Shown: piece after piece, positions 22,917 through 33,835 of the stretch | Numbering within the stretch: the first letter of the stretch is position 1 | How the letters are laid out: the number at the start of each line of letters is the position of its first letter | The notes under the pieces: generated by a model | The model's input: only the letters and a program-made list of their open reading frames with translations | What the model was told of the DNA's origin: nothing | The model's database searches: none | From: Montifringilla adamsi | Taxonomy: Eukaryota; Chordata; Aves; Passeriformes; Passeridae | DNA length: 64,000 bases | Direction of reading: 5' to 3' | Assembly: GCA_017590115.1 (NCBI GenBank) | Contig: JAGGNK010008559.1 | Location: 7,309,888 to 7,373,887 of the forward strand | Program-made: the position numbers and the translations under genes

Positions 22917-24359
22917 CTTGCTTTAATCCATGGCACAGAAAACTGGAATTGTAAATGTTCAGTTCTTCCCAGTGCTGCTGATTTTTTAGTGTCACTGCTG
23001 CATGAGGCACATTGCTGCCAAAAGAAACATTTTTCTATGGATAATTTTCATTCCCTTTACTTCAGCATAATCCAAAGGGATCAGTGGAATAGTTTTTTGT
23101 TATTTATTGATGCCACAAATGTGAAATGTGCCACTACAGAAGAGAGCAAACTGGACTGAACAGATGAGTGCCTGCACACAAGCGAAAAGAGCTTCCCCCA
23201 AGACCATAAAATCTATAACAGACTTTTGAGACTTAATGGTTAATTTGATGGAGGACAGCCAAGACTACCAGTGCTGTGACTTAGGGAAAAGGCTGCAAGT
23301 ACAGCTCGAGGTCTATGAAATTCATGTGCCATTTAGAAGGCAAAAGTAAAGACTATGAAGACAACTTTTCTTCCAGCAAAACAGGCCCCTATTTAGTACA
23401 TAGTCTTTAGAAAGCAGCTTGGTGCAGGTAGATAAAACCCCATCTCTATCTTAACCTAGAAAATGACACAGAAAATGACACTGCCTTGAACATTGTGGCC
23501 TTTTGTCAGAGAGTTTAAAAAAAAATTTCTATCTGTCATTTTTCATCATTTCCATCCTCTTAGAAAAACATCTCTTTCATCCTTGTTCAACTTGCTTATC
23601 CAATAGCTCCTTTTCATGCTGAGGAGCACGTGTTAGGATCCCCAGAGGATTTCTGCCTGGTTTTTTAGCCTGAGCCTGTAATTTTTCTTCCCATTAATAT
23701 TCCTTGGATGTACCTGTTGTGCCCCTGCTTTAGATGTGTCAGTGAGCACCTCTGTGCTTAGAACCACAGTGGTTTCAACACACACTGATGATTTTTACCT
23801 CACCAAAGAGTGTTCCCTTAGGTGAAAATCTTTAGGTGAAAAATCATTCTGAAGAGAAGCATTAAGATTGCACTGTGATTATGAGAGACTCAGGAGATGA
23901 AATAATGACAGCAACTTCAGTGCTCTGCACTGATTTCCTGAGATCCTAGAAGGAGTGGGTGAAATCTCCCAACTGCCACTGCTGGTGGTGAAATAAGCAG
24001 CCAGAAGAGAGGGAAAAACATGGAAGAAATCTGAGCTCAGCTGTGGGCTCAGGGCAAAGCAGCAGAGCCAGGCCTGCGTGGGCAACCTGTGCCCGTGCTT
24101 CTCGCTCACAGCAGCTCCTTGTTGTGATTAACAGGGAATGGCTCTGTTGCAGAGTGGTCTGTGAGGACTGGTGAAGCAACATGAGACAGCTTGGTTTCTG
24201 CAGCACAGCCTGATATATTCCATATGCTGCAGGAGCAGTTTTTTCCTTCATCCCTCTTTATCTAGGCAGCTTCGGATGGAGAAACATCGCGAGCGAGGAA
24301 ACAGAAGGCAGAGGGAAAAGTCAGAAACCCTCGTCTGGTTTCTGCCGGGGTTGAACACT
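22917..24359. other. non-genic unique sequence with small tandem repeats
   Basis: Near-duplicates of AGAAAATGACAC (about 23457-23481) and TTAGGTGAAAATC (about 23818-23846) are present as tiny tandem repeats. No gene recognised. The 177-codon open frame starting at 24171 on + has no domain and no start context. Confidence 0.5.
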
Positions 24360-24700
24360 ATTTGCTTTGGCTTCCAGACGTGGCAATTTAGCAACAGGAA
24401 ATGTCAGCTCATTAGAGCCATCGCATGGCATGGCACGATGATAGCAGCGGCTCCCGCTGGCAGCGCTCCAGCCGGCACACTCTGCAGGGAAAAGGCACGG
24501 TTTGATGGGAAGGGCTCACTTTTGCTCTCAAGGCAGGACAGTTTAGTGGGCTGGTTGACTTGGCAGGCTGTTAACAGAATTAATTTGATTGCCTTGGCAG
24601 TGGTAGGAGGATGCATGAAGGAAACCTTCTGGCTCGGTTGCCAGTGTATAATACCAAATGATTATCATATACCATTGAACTGGTGCTGGATGAAGCATGT
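24360..24700. promoter_or_regulatory. candidate regulatory element (complex unique sequence)
   Basis: High-complexity sequence with several CpGs between 24420 and 24510. A pair of TTGGCA half-sites of the NFI type (near 24559 and 24594) flanks AACAGAATTAATTTGATTG, which has an ATTAAT homeodomain-type core. The arrangement resembles vertebrate noncoding enhancers, but this is inference from motif content only. A long open frame crossing it looks incidental. Confidence 0.22.
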
Positions 24701-25592
24701 GTGAGGGCTTGCAACAACTTTACCAAAAATAGTAAGTGCCATTTGAAGCTGGCAAAGCCATGCTCGAGAGAAAACAAGCTTTCCAGTTAAAGCCAGTCAG
24801 AACTTCACCCTGCAGGCCTGTTACTTGTCATGTTCCTGGGCTGTGTCATTTTTCATCCGCGCTCCGCCTGTGAAAGTACTGCTTTGTATTATCCACCACT
24901 GAATCATATTAAAAGCCACAGCTGTCTGCTGTTGATGGAGGCTGTTTCCACTGGAGGATGGATACCTGCATTAATGACAGCTGGATTTGCTGTTGGACAA
25001 CTTGTAGTCTTGGCATCCAGGTTGTTATTTTGCCTGAAAATGCACTGGGAAGGGTGTTGCACATGGAGCTGTGCTTTTCATGTATGTAAACCTTTCATTT
25101 TTTTTGGAATGAAAGAAAAAAACCATTTGGCACATTATTCATTTGTATAAATACCTTTTCTTTAGGTACTTAATGCAACACTAAAAGTGATGGAGAAGAA
25201 GCTGTAGGATTTAGCTGGCCCTTCAGAGGCGGGTCTCTCACTCCAAGTGACTAATGGGAAAACAGGCATTCTTCATCCAAAGGGCTGAAAGCATTTAAAA
25301 GCATTCAAGAGAAACCAGTTGCCTCTCCAAATTGAAAGCTGGAACTCAATTTCCATGATCAGGCTGATATTGGCTTCGCATCCAAAATCACCACAAAATG
25401 GAATATCTGTCTAGAAGCTGGCACAAGACTCATGTCTGAGGAAGGGGTTTCCTGATGGATTTAGGATGGAGTGTCATGAAAGGTTCCTGATTCTGGACAC
25501 TGAAATGGAGCCCATTGCTCCTCCCTCTCCCTTTATGACACTCACTATGGCACACATACATAGCTACTAGATTATCTGTTGCAGGTGATGGC
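24701..25592. other. non-genic sequence, possibly containing another conserved element
   Basis: Around 24950-25010 there is TAATGACAGCTGG, which combines a homeodomain core, a TGACAG TALE-type site and a CAGCTG E-box. At 25151-25165 an acceptor-like TACCTTTTCTTTAG precedes a short frame ending in a stop after 13 codons, with nothing to support an exon. No gene recognised. Confidence 0.35.
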
Positions 25593-25610
25593 AAAAAAAA
25601 AAAAAAAAAA
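25593..25610. repeat. poly(A) run
   Basis: About 18 consecutive A followed by A-rich CCACCAAAAACC. No recognisable retroposon body precedes it on the plus strand, so it is called only as a simple repeat. Confidence 0.9.
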
Positions 25611-25719
25611 CCACCAAAAACCAAGGGGGGAAAAAGGGAGAGGAAAAACAAAAGCAAAAGTTTAAAGCATCAATATTTACTTTCTGAAAATATCAATAAA
25701 AAATTAAGGTTAATTTTAT

Positions 25720-25747
25720 GTATGGTGCATTATCATATGCACCATAC
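25720..25747. repeat. perfect 11-bp hairpin, 6-base loop
   Basis: GTATGGTGCAT at 25720-25730, loop TATCAT, then ATGCACCATAC at 25737-25747. The complementarity is exact and the flanking sequence is unrelated. The stem is too short for a vertebrate microRNA precursor. Possible explanations are a small palindromic insertion, a protein-binding palindrome, or chance. Confidence 0.9.
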
Positions 25748-26700
25748 ACTTATCTACTACAGAACCTGTTAACAGCTTTGTTAGAAGTGTAGCACCACAA
25801 AAGTCTAGAAGATAAATTTCAAAAATTTTTTGTTGCCCATCAAAAGCAATTTAACTGGAGTCAGAGACAAGTTTACAACAGGCTTTAAAACTTCCTTGCT
25901 GCTTATGGGTTGTCAATTGGGTTTTCTTTAACAATAATTCATTCAATGATTTCCTACCTTTTATGACCTCCACTGGACCTGAACAGTTGCATTTATATTT
26001 TAGTGTTCACATTTTCTTCCTGCAGGATATGCACATGCAGGTACATAGCTCTACACACACACGGGAGCATGGAAGCTCAGAAATTCCTAATGGAAAATAT
26101 CACCAAGCTAATATTTTAATGGCAATTTCTGCAGAGTAAATAGATTTTTCATACAAATAGATCAGCTGTCCTAGACAAGAGAGAAGACAGTTCTTTACCC
26201 AGGACCAGTTTATGACTCTGCAGCCCATAACAGGTGGCTTCTCTGCATGAGATCATACACCAGGGACATCCAAAAATTTCCTGGTACCTCACACTCAATC
26301 CAAGTGATCTGCTTTTATAATTCATTATGTGATTGAAGGAGCAGTAGCGTGACCAGCACTTTGCAGCACTGCTCACCTGCTCTTCCTTCTGCAGGTGTCA
26401 GTGGGAGGGGGAAATAAATGGAAGATAAAAATATATGAATTTTAGTGGGGTGTGCCTTGCCAGCCCCCCAGCAGCCACCATGCAGCCTTGATGTCCTCTG
26501 TGCCCTCAAATGAATGGGGCAGAGTTCCCTGTGGGTGGAAAAGGAATGGGAAGGGAAATCTGATCTCTCCACCGGTGCTTTTTTGTGCTGGTTGCCAGTG
26601 GCTCTCAGAGAAAGGGACCATGACCTGATCAAACAGCTGTGGCCCTGAATGCCTGGGGAGGTGGGAAGAAAAGAGGGATAACGGCTCTGGCAGCTGGAGC
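25748..26700. other. non-genic sequence, nothing recognised
   Basis: The first part is AT-rich, becoming GC-richer after 26440. Minus-strand frames of 111-163 codons at 26315-26806 are proline- and serine-rich products of pyrimidine-rich sequence, with no domain. Confidence 0.5.
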
Positions 26701-26728
26701 AAAATGGGAGGGAGGGAGGGAGGGGGCA
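26701..26728. repeat. (GGGA)n purine-rich microsatellite
   Basis: About five GGGA/GGAG units, ending in GGGGGCATG. It is short and interrupted. Confidence 0.8.
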
Positions 26729-27156
26729 TGAAAGGGCTGTGGGCTGCTGCTGGCGGCTGCTCCGGGTGGTTGGGCACAGATTCCCCTCTGAATTCAAACA
26801 GGGCACTGAAGCCTGTCCCAGAGCTCAGCTCCCCAGGGAGCAGCTGGCATGGTCCTCATCCTGGTGGCTTTGGGCTGGACACCTTCAGGTGGGATGGGAT
26901 GGCATAGGAGAGAAAAGGGCTGGTAGGAAACAGAATGTGCCCTGTGAGGAAGATCAAACAGAGGAGAAGAATGGGCAGCAAGCTCTGAAGAGAAAAAACA
27001 TCACAGAAAGGGAGGGAGAAAGAATCAAACCTAAAAATGGTCTGGTTTTCTTGCAGTTTAAGGAGGACACAGTGAGGGTAACTGTGCACCAACAACTACA
27101 GTGAATAATGCCATTCCCATGATTCTGCTTAAAGAACTTAAGATCTCATTTAAAAT
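26729..27156. other. non-genic sequence, nothing recognised
   Basis: GC-rich then purine-rich sequence. Open frames of 67-121 codons without domains. Confidence 0.5.
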
Positions 27157-27212
27157 ATCTATCTATCTATCTATCTATCATCTCTATCTCACTATCTATT
27201 CTATTTATTAAT
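27157..27212. repeat. (ATCT)n microsatellite
   Basis: Nearly six pure ATCT units at 27157-27179 are followed by imperfect TATC/TCTC units to about 27212. This is a typical tetranucleotide microsatellite and likely length-polymorphic. Confidence 0.95.
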
Positions 27213-28643
27213 AAGCAGCACTCTGGTTCCCAATGGAATTTCACAGCTGGATGTTTTCTTCTGAATAATTTTGGTCGGTGGAACTTGAATCTCTTGGGAC
27301 GTGTCTTAAAAAAAGTAATGCCCAGAGCTCAGAGCATAACAAGCCTGGTAACCCAATAATGACAATATTAACCATGAGCTGATCCTAACATGGAAACATC
27401 CAGTTTCAGAGCCTGCACCTGGCCTTGGTGATGCCTGCACTTCCTTTGTGGTTTTGCATTCATATTTTCCCTGGTTTCTTTGTGCTGCTTTCTGACACTC
27501 ACATGAGCAGGGGAGCAGGCTGAATAATTAATGCTATAAAGGAAAGAGTGACTGTGAGTGAAACTCTCTCAGTAGCATAAAGGGGGGGGAAACTGAGTTG
27601 TAATCAAAGAAATTACACTTAACAAAGAGGTGGAAAAGTTCAGAAAAATACAACTGTTACAGGACTGTCTTTTACATTCTTGTTTCCTCTGTTGTCTATG
27701 GTGTGGCCCTATGACTTTAAATTAAATTAGGTGTTTCAGAGAAACACTTCAGTGAGGTGGGTGCAGTGCATGGAGTATCACTGGCTGTTAAGGCTTGTCT
27801 TCTATAACTTGAAATGGTGCAGAGCAGGAGTATATGTAATTTTATCTTCATTAACACATTAGGTCTGACAGAAATTACTGGGTTCACTCATTATTGATGT
27901 TGATTCAACACAAGTGCATTGATATCTTTTCCCATGTAACAGGAAGTTAAATATCATCAATTTAGAAAATAAGGATTTTTCTTCTTCTTGAGGCTGATGT
28001 GCATTAGGTTCCTTTGAAAGGATAAATAAATAGGAATCCAGTACGTCCTGGGAAGAGATATAGCCTGGTTTTCCACCAAAAAAAGATGCACCATACATAA
28101 ATGTATATATTTTTTTTCCATCTCTGGTACCCATTAAGAGAATCTAATGATTTTGTGGAGGGCAGAATATGATCCTGGAGAACCATCAGAGGAATAGTAC
28201 CAGGTTTGTTGGAAAGTGCATATTCACTTGGAACTCACATCCTTTCACTCTTTGGTGTTCTTAGCAGGGACTTGATGTACTTGTAACCTGAGTTCTGGCC
28301 ATTGTCAGCGTGAAAAGCAAACAGCGACACGTAGTTCCATGTCTTTTCAAATATATTCCAAAGGCAAGCACTGCTGCCAGGGAAATACACATTTTTCACT
28401 GTGGCCACAACTGCCCTAAGGTGTGCCCTTGTGTTCAGCCTGGAGGAATCTTATCAGAATGATTTTTTTTGACATGTGATGGCAAAAACTTGTTAGAGTC
28501 CTTTATCAGAGGTTATGAGACTGCTTGGAAAATAGGACAACAGTGAGAGGTGTGAGGCAGCATGAACATACCCTTATCCAAGAGCATCCCTGAAACCACT
28601 GAAACCTCTCTGACACTAAACTGCAGTCTTTAATGGCCTGAGC
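27213..28643. other. non-genic sequence, nothing recognised
   Basis: Unique, AT-leaning. Small runs of G (27582-27590) and T (28109-28118). No gene or interspersed repeat recognised. Confidence 0.55.
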
Positions 28644-28722
28644 ATAATAACAACAACAGCAATAATAATAACAATAATAATGATTCAAGGGAGCTGTAAT
28701 AATAATAATAATAATAATAATT
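28644..28722. repeat. two adjacent (AAT)n/(AAC)n microsatellites
   Basis: An imperfect AAT/AAC array at 28644-28683 and a pure AAT array of about nine units at 28696-28722 are separated by a 12-base unique spacer (TTCAAGGGAGCT region). Together they form a compound trinucleotide repeat. The minus-strand frame over it encodes a Tyr/Cys-rich string that is only a by-product. Confidence 0.95.
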
Positions 28723-28957
28723 TTGCAGCTGATCTGTGTTTGTTTCCTTTTGTGGTGCTGGCTGGAGGCAGCACATAGCTGGTGGGCTGTGCACGGTGAG
28801 GGCTCTTTCCAGCCCGCACCATTATTTCCAGATCAGCAGCTTTCTCTTGACTTGCCCTAAACTGTGCCCTCTTCAGAAGAATAATGCCTGCAGGGGAGAT
28901 ACCTCCAGAATAGCTCTTAGTCCTCTGTGATGATTTTCCCAGATCCTTTTTCATTAC
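28723..28957. other. non-genic spacer, nothing recognised
   Basis: Unique sequence between microsatellites, with no support for a gene. Confidence 0.5.
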
Positions 28958-28985
28958 TTTTTTTTTGTTTGTTTGTTTGTTTTTA
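28958..28985. repeat. T run and (TTTG)n microsatellite
   Basis: A run of T leads into four TTTG units and then TTTTTAG. It doubles as the polypyrimidine tract of the exon-like segment that starts at 28987. Confidence 0.9.
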
Positions 28986-28986
28986 G

Positions 28987-29081
28987 GTGCAGAAGTGTAG
29001 CAGAGAGATTTGTGTGAGCGGCTTGATTAAAGCCCAGCTGCTCCATGCAATCTGGATCCCAAAACATCAGGACATTTTTGG
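28987..29081 (+). other. exon-like segment with one open frame, unconfirmed
   Basis: A long T-rich tract ends in TTTTTAG at 28980-28986 and a consensus donor GTAAGT starts at 29082, enclosing 95 bases. Only the first frame is open: 31 codons beginning VQKCSREICVSGLIKAQ and ending with a phase-2 remainder GG. The other two frames hit stops within 10 codons. Joined to the other plus-strand segment at 53659-53729, the reading frame stays open, with a Gly codon across the junction. I recognise no protein family in the peptide. It could be an exon of a long gene whose introns fill this window, an exon of a noncoding transcript, or a decoy. Nothing in the sequence alone decides. Confidence 0.25.
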
Positions 29082-30164
29082 GTAAGTTCTGCCATCTTCA
29101 ATAGTGATGCAGCATTATTCTTCTTCCCAGGTGTTAAAAACCCACCAGCACCCACAGCACAGGGATATTTAATGGGGAAGGAACATGTGCTTGCCAACAG
29201 CACCCTTTGCCACGTGGAAGCCCTAAAAGTTCATTACAAAACACAGATATTGGTGGTGTCACAAAGGCACTGCCACTGTACAGCATTTCATGTGGCTTTG
29301 CCATGGTTCACCCAAAGAGGGCTAAAGTGAACGTAGAAAATTAGCTTTTCCTTTCTGAGGTTATTTGGGGTGATTTTGGAAGTCTTTCTTAGGGCCTTTA
29401 TGAGAGGTGTGAGGACAAACCATTCAAGTGCCGTGTTAGCTGCCCCACAATGAAGGGGCTGGCCATATGGAGACACCTCCTGGAGAGGGAAGAATGGAAG
29501 AATGGGGTTCCTTTTCCTATTTTTTTTTTTTTTTTTTAGATAAACAGTTTTCCCAAAAGAGATTTTCATTCAGAGGTGATGCTGTGCTTTTCCTAAGCTT
29601 AACTTCTCTGCCACTTTGGGCACGACAGCTGACCAACCAGCAAATGACCAACCAGAAAAATCCAACACCAGCAAATCCATCATGGGGCTTTCCCTCAGGC
29701 AGCCCTGGCTTCTGGAGCTTGAAAACACCCCTGGGGGAAGAAAAGACATTCCCATCCACAGAAGGGCCAATCCAGCCAGAAAACCATTCCTGGAGGCCAT
29801 GGCACCCTCTGGCTGCCCCTGAGAGAGCTGGATTATCACTGACAGCCAATATTTTTATGTTTCATTGACACTTTTTCAGCCACGTTATTTTAATGACAAA
29901 TCTAAGCTGGGTTTATACAGAAAACTTTGTTGAGTCTTTTTTTTCCTCTGAATTTGTTTAGAAAACAGGGAAAGGAATCTTTAAGCTCCATCTGTTAAGG
30001 GTTTTCTCCACAGAGAGAAGATCACATTGCAAAGCATCCAAAGGAACATGGTGTATTTCAACAGATTACGTTGTGCTCACTGCCATTAAGAGCTCTCTGG
30101 CTTCCCAGCTGTTACAGACACGTTACCAAATTTTGAGTTGCAGTGAAATTGTTGCATGTGTTGG
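29082..30164. other. non-genic sequence with a poly(T) run
   Basis: The T run at 29520-29537 is followed by AGATAAACAG and looks acceptor-like, but no donor in suitable distance was found. Overlapping frames of 89-133 codons around 29467-29868 have no domain. No gene recognised. Confidence 0.5.
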
Positions 30165-30285
30165 GTTATCTGCTGGAGTGAATAATCTGAGAGCCCACAA
30201 AACCAGACTGTTCATGAGTCATCCTGTAGCCTGGGGCAAGTTATTTACCACCTCTTTGCCTCCAACTCCCCAGATAAACTGAAGA
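30165..30285 (+). mobile_element. MIR-like SINE relic
   Basis: CTGTAGCCTGGGGCAAGTTA, followed by TTTACCACCTCTTTGCCTCC and CCCCAGATAAACTG, corresponds piece by piece to the MIR core TGTGACCTTGGGCAAGTTACTTAACCTCT.TGCCTCAGTTTCCCCATCTGTAAA. Upstream, AACCAGACTGTTC matches the AGCCAGACTGCCT segment of MIR at about the right distance, with a deletion between. It is an ancient diverged copy on +. Confidence 0.5.
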
Positions 30286-31135
30286 AAAATCAAAGAAAAT
30301 CAATATCCTTCCCCACCCATTCCTTTTGCCAAGTCCTTTCAAATATTCAGGCAAAAGGTGGTAGGCAAGTGAAAACCACCCTGCATTGGGAAATATTTCC
30401 ATTTCTGATTTGCAGAGGAAAGCAACAATTTTACCCCCTCACTTTGAAGAGAGGGAGAGAAGTGATGCTGCTTAAACGAAAAAGAGATTAATTTTATTTT
30501 GTTAATTGCAGTCCTTTTGAAAAATGATCCTCAGCCTGCTGGTGGGGTGCTAATTAACGTGAGGATGTGGTGCACCATATAATAAAGGCTGCTGTTGAGG
30601 AATGCGAGTGAAGTAGGGATTGTTCCCAAGGTGCTGATGTGTAAACAAGATTGCTGCAGAGGTGGGCCACAGGTAAGCTTGACTTTGCATTTCTTGCAAG
30701 CTGCTGCCTTGCTCTTTGTGTTCATCTGTAGACATTTTCCACAGTGGGAAGGTGAGGAAGATAAAAATCCTTCCCTTGTAACCACCACTCTGAGTTGTCA
30801 GACAAAGCACAGCTCCTGTCTTTAGGATAGGGAGATGCTCATAGCAACAGAGCTGAAAAATCTCTGTGTAATGAACAATCAGCATTTTTAAAGCCTAATT
30901 AAGATTCTGTAATTTTATTGGACACTCTGATTGTATGACTGTACATGGTAGTGGGTAACTTTGGCCTCAAGTTGACAAAACCTTTTCAGTCAGTAGACAC
31001 TTGTTGGCATTTTAGTTCTGCACCTTAAATTTCTTCAGATTTCATCTTGATAAGTTTTGGTTTTCAGACAGAAAAGATGCCCATTCAGAGAGAAGAATTT
31101 ATTATCTCTCTGGTTCACAAGTATTTAAGATTTTC
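30286..31135. other. non-genic sequence, nothing recognised
   Basis: Unique sequence. Frames up to 111 codons on the minus strand without domains. Confidence 0.5.
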
Positions 31136-31199
31136 TTAAGCCTCTATTACAAAAGCTTCTGGCCTTCTTAAGTCTCTGTTACAGAGGCTTCTGGCTTTA
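31136..31199. repeat. 32-bp tandem duplication, diverged
   Basis: TTAAGCCTCTATTACAAAAG...CTTCTGGCC at 31136-31167 is repeated as TTAAGTCTCTGTTACAGAGG...CTTCTGGCT at 31168-31199, with several substitutions. It is an older tandem duplication than the ones at 1.8 and 13.0 kb. Confidence 0.8.
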
Positions 31200-33604
31200 C
31201 ATTTAAGAGGGGAACTTTGCTGATTTTGATAGTATTGTTGATAATATTGATAACAGGGTGGCAACTGAGGACTACCCCCTCAATGACTCTCTTCTGCAGC
31301 CAGTCTTGACTTAAAATTGAATGGGAAAACATGCCAGTGACATACTTGGGAAATCCTGGAAGAAAATGCATCCCATGTTCCCAAATTGTGCAATGTTTGA
31401 TCTGACTGTTACTGTCTGAAGTGCAATACTCCCAGATGGACTGGAGAGGGTGAATCTGAGGCAGAGTATGCAAACAGCAGTGACTTGCTTGCAGACAAGT
31501 TCAGCCATAGTCTCCTGGGGAATTCAGTGCTCAGTAAAGAATTTCTCTGCCTTTTCATTTGTATTATACAAGAGGACGAGCCCCAGGCATGTCCAGTTTG
31601 TGGATCCAGTGTAGGATCCTGCTCTTCAGCAGGTGTGTTTTGTTCAGATGTTGGAGAGGGAACCCTCCAGCTGTGAGGAGGTTGCTATAACAAGTTACCT
31701 GAGAAGTACTGAGTATTCCATGAACCCTTCCCTTCACCAGCCCCCCACCAGATGTGTCCACTCCTTTAGAAGACAAATCTGACTATGAGCAATGAAGGAG
31801 GAATATCCTCTCTGCTAGAAGAAAAATAGGGAAAAGATAGATTGGAATAGCTGGGATTGCTTATACACATTACTCAGAGCCAGAGGAAGGAGCTGAGGGT
31901 CAAAGGAAGGACAATAGGTCCAATCCAGGGTGTGTGGAGGCAACTTTTGGTTGTCAGCTGGCCAAGGTTAGTGTCACCGTGCTGTCAGCAGTGCTCTTGC
32001 AGTCCATGGGGAAGCGTCTAGCGGAGCACAGCTGGGTGAGGAACATTCCAGGCCCTCAGCAAACAGCAATGCTCCCACAGCTGGGGTCACTGGGAGAGGC
32101 AGGGCAGCTTCCAGGCAGGTGCCCTACGGTCCCCAGCTGTTGTGGGGACACCCCCTGGCCCCCTGGGAAACATCTGGCTGGGAATACAGAGCTGGAGCTG
32201 ACCAGGCTGATGCCGTTCAGGGCTTTCTGACCTAGAGTATAAGATGGTCAGAGGTTTTTCCAGCAGAGAGGAGATGCTTTTCCAGTGTGATATATCAGCA
32301 GATGAGGGAAAAGGGAAAGGATCAACCAAGTGTCCCGAGAGAAGAATATTTCACCTGAAAAATGTATCATTGCATTGTGACTAAAATGTTTTCTCAGAGA
32401 GAACATTGTGGTTTCTTTTTTGGGAGAAGGAAAAGGAAGAATATCATTTTGACATATTGAGGTCTTTCTGCAGTGGGTTGTGTCTTCTGGAAGCTGCTTT
32501 TTTCCTTTCTAGAAATATTTCTGAATTCTTGTGCCATTGCATTTTCAACTCCATGGTCCAAAGGGAGAATAACATATATATATATATGTAAAAAAACCTG
32601 CACAAAATGTGCTAGATAGCAATTATATTTACTGATTTCTCTATATCTCTATATATAATTTTTCTGTAACCCTGTTGGCTATAAGTTTCATAAGGTAATA
32701 ATTTTTTCAACTGCACTGTTTATATGGTGTGGAGATATACTTTTTCGGCAGTTCCAATGTTCCAAGCTTGTCATATATTTCATGTGGAAAAGTAGAACTT
32801 TCCCAGATGTGGAATAGCAGAATTTGGTAATTTTATTTTTATATTTACCTTGATAGGGCCAAAGGAATATCTTTTTGATTGTAAACCACTGGGGAACCAT
32901 TTGATCAGCATTGAGCAGAGTACAGAACTACTGGGGTTTTTTCCCAGTCTTCAAAGAATCATTAGCTATTTTAGAAAATTAATGAAAGTCTTCAAAAGAG
33001 ACCTTGGATAAGAGCTCCTTTTGTTTCCAAAGTTTTTCTCCACTTCCCACACACATTCAGCCCACTTCTGGATATATATTTAAGGCAGAGAGAGCTCCAA
33101 GCTGTTTGTACAATGAAATTGGCAGGAGGCAATCTTTCATTCACTCACACAATTGTGCCCTTAGAATATAAGCTACGAACACAACTAATATGATAATTAA
33201 ATGATTTGAAAAGATACCAAATAAAATAAACAGTCCCACACCAGCTCAGTAATAAGAATAATCTTTCTTTCAGAAAGTGCATCTTATCTGGAAGGTTCCC
33301 AGAGCTGCCAGCACTTTGCACGTGTCCAGCCACAGATCAGAGCCTGGTGAGAGGCACTGCTCCCTGTGGGGAGCACAGCCAGCATGCCATGCACTGACAC
33401 CTGCTCAGGAAGGGGAGCTGAAAGCCAGATTTGGAGCAGAAAGTGCATGGCTATGGTTATATGTGGAAAAGATTGCCCAGAGAAGCTGTGGATGAAAGAT
33501 TTTGTGAGAGAACTCTGTTTAATCAACCAATACAACATGCACACATCACCTCTCCAGGGTCTCGGGCTGTAACAGCCCAGGATTTCTGAGAAGCAGCACT
33601 GATA
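31200..33604. other. non-genic sequence with TA microsatellite
   Basis: A (TA)n run lies at about 32573-32588 and an imperfect CTATAT repeat at 32640-32658. Open frames are short or incidental. No gene recognised. Confidence 0.55.
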
Positions 33605-33835
33605 GTCAGAGAACCGTAGATTGGGTTGGGTTGGAGAGGAACTTGGAAAGATCATGTCATTCCACCTCCCTGCCATGGGCAGGGACACCTTCCCCTACAC
33701 CAGGTTGATCAAAGCCTCATCCAAATGTGTTTTGAACACTGCCAGGGATGGCATATCCACACCTTCTGTGGGAAACTTGCACCAGTGCCTCACCACCCTC
33801 ACAGGGAAACATTCCAGAAACTTCCCAGAACCAGC
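33605..33835 (-). mobile_element. CR1 LINE 3' fragment
   Basis: Read on +, the segment contains TTGGGTTGGGTTGGAGAGGA, then CCTCCCTGCCATGGGCAGGG, CACCAGGTTGATCAAAGCC, AACACTGCCAGGGATGG and CACCAGTGCCTCACCACCCTCAC. These follow, in the same order, the reverse complement of the avian CR1 3' region (GTTGGAAGGGACC..CCCTGCCATGGGCAGGGACA..AGGTTGCTCAAAGCC..AACACTTCCAGGGATGG..CCAGTGCCTCACCACCCTCA). The element therefore runs on the minus strand with its 3' end near 33605. It is 5'-truncated and moderately diverged. The overlapping frames of 72-134 codons are shadows of it. Confidence 0.9.

Noticed and set aside
24171..24704. 177-codon plus-strand open frame
   Set aside because: No domain, poor start context and no splice support; the underlying sequence looks more like a regulatory stretch.
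25720..25747. MicroRNA precursor
   Set aside because: An 11-bp stem is far below the roughly 30-bp stem of vertebrate precursors; the same applies to the hairpins at 52.05 and 60.3 kb. No known mature microRNA sequence was recognised anywhere.
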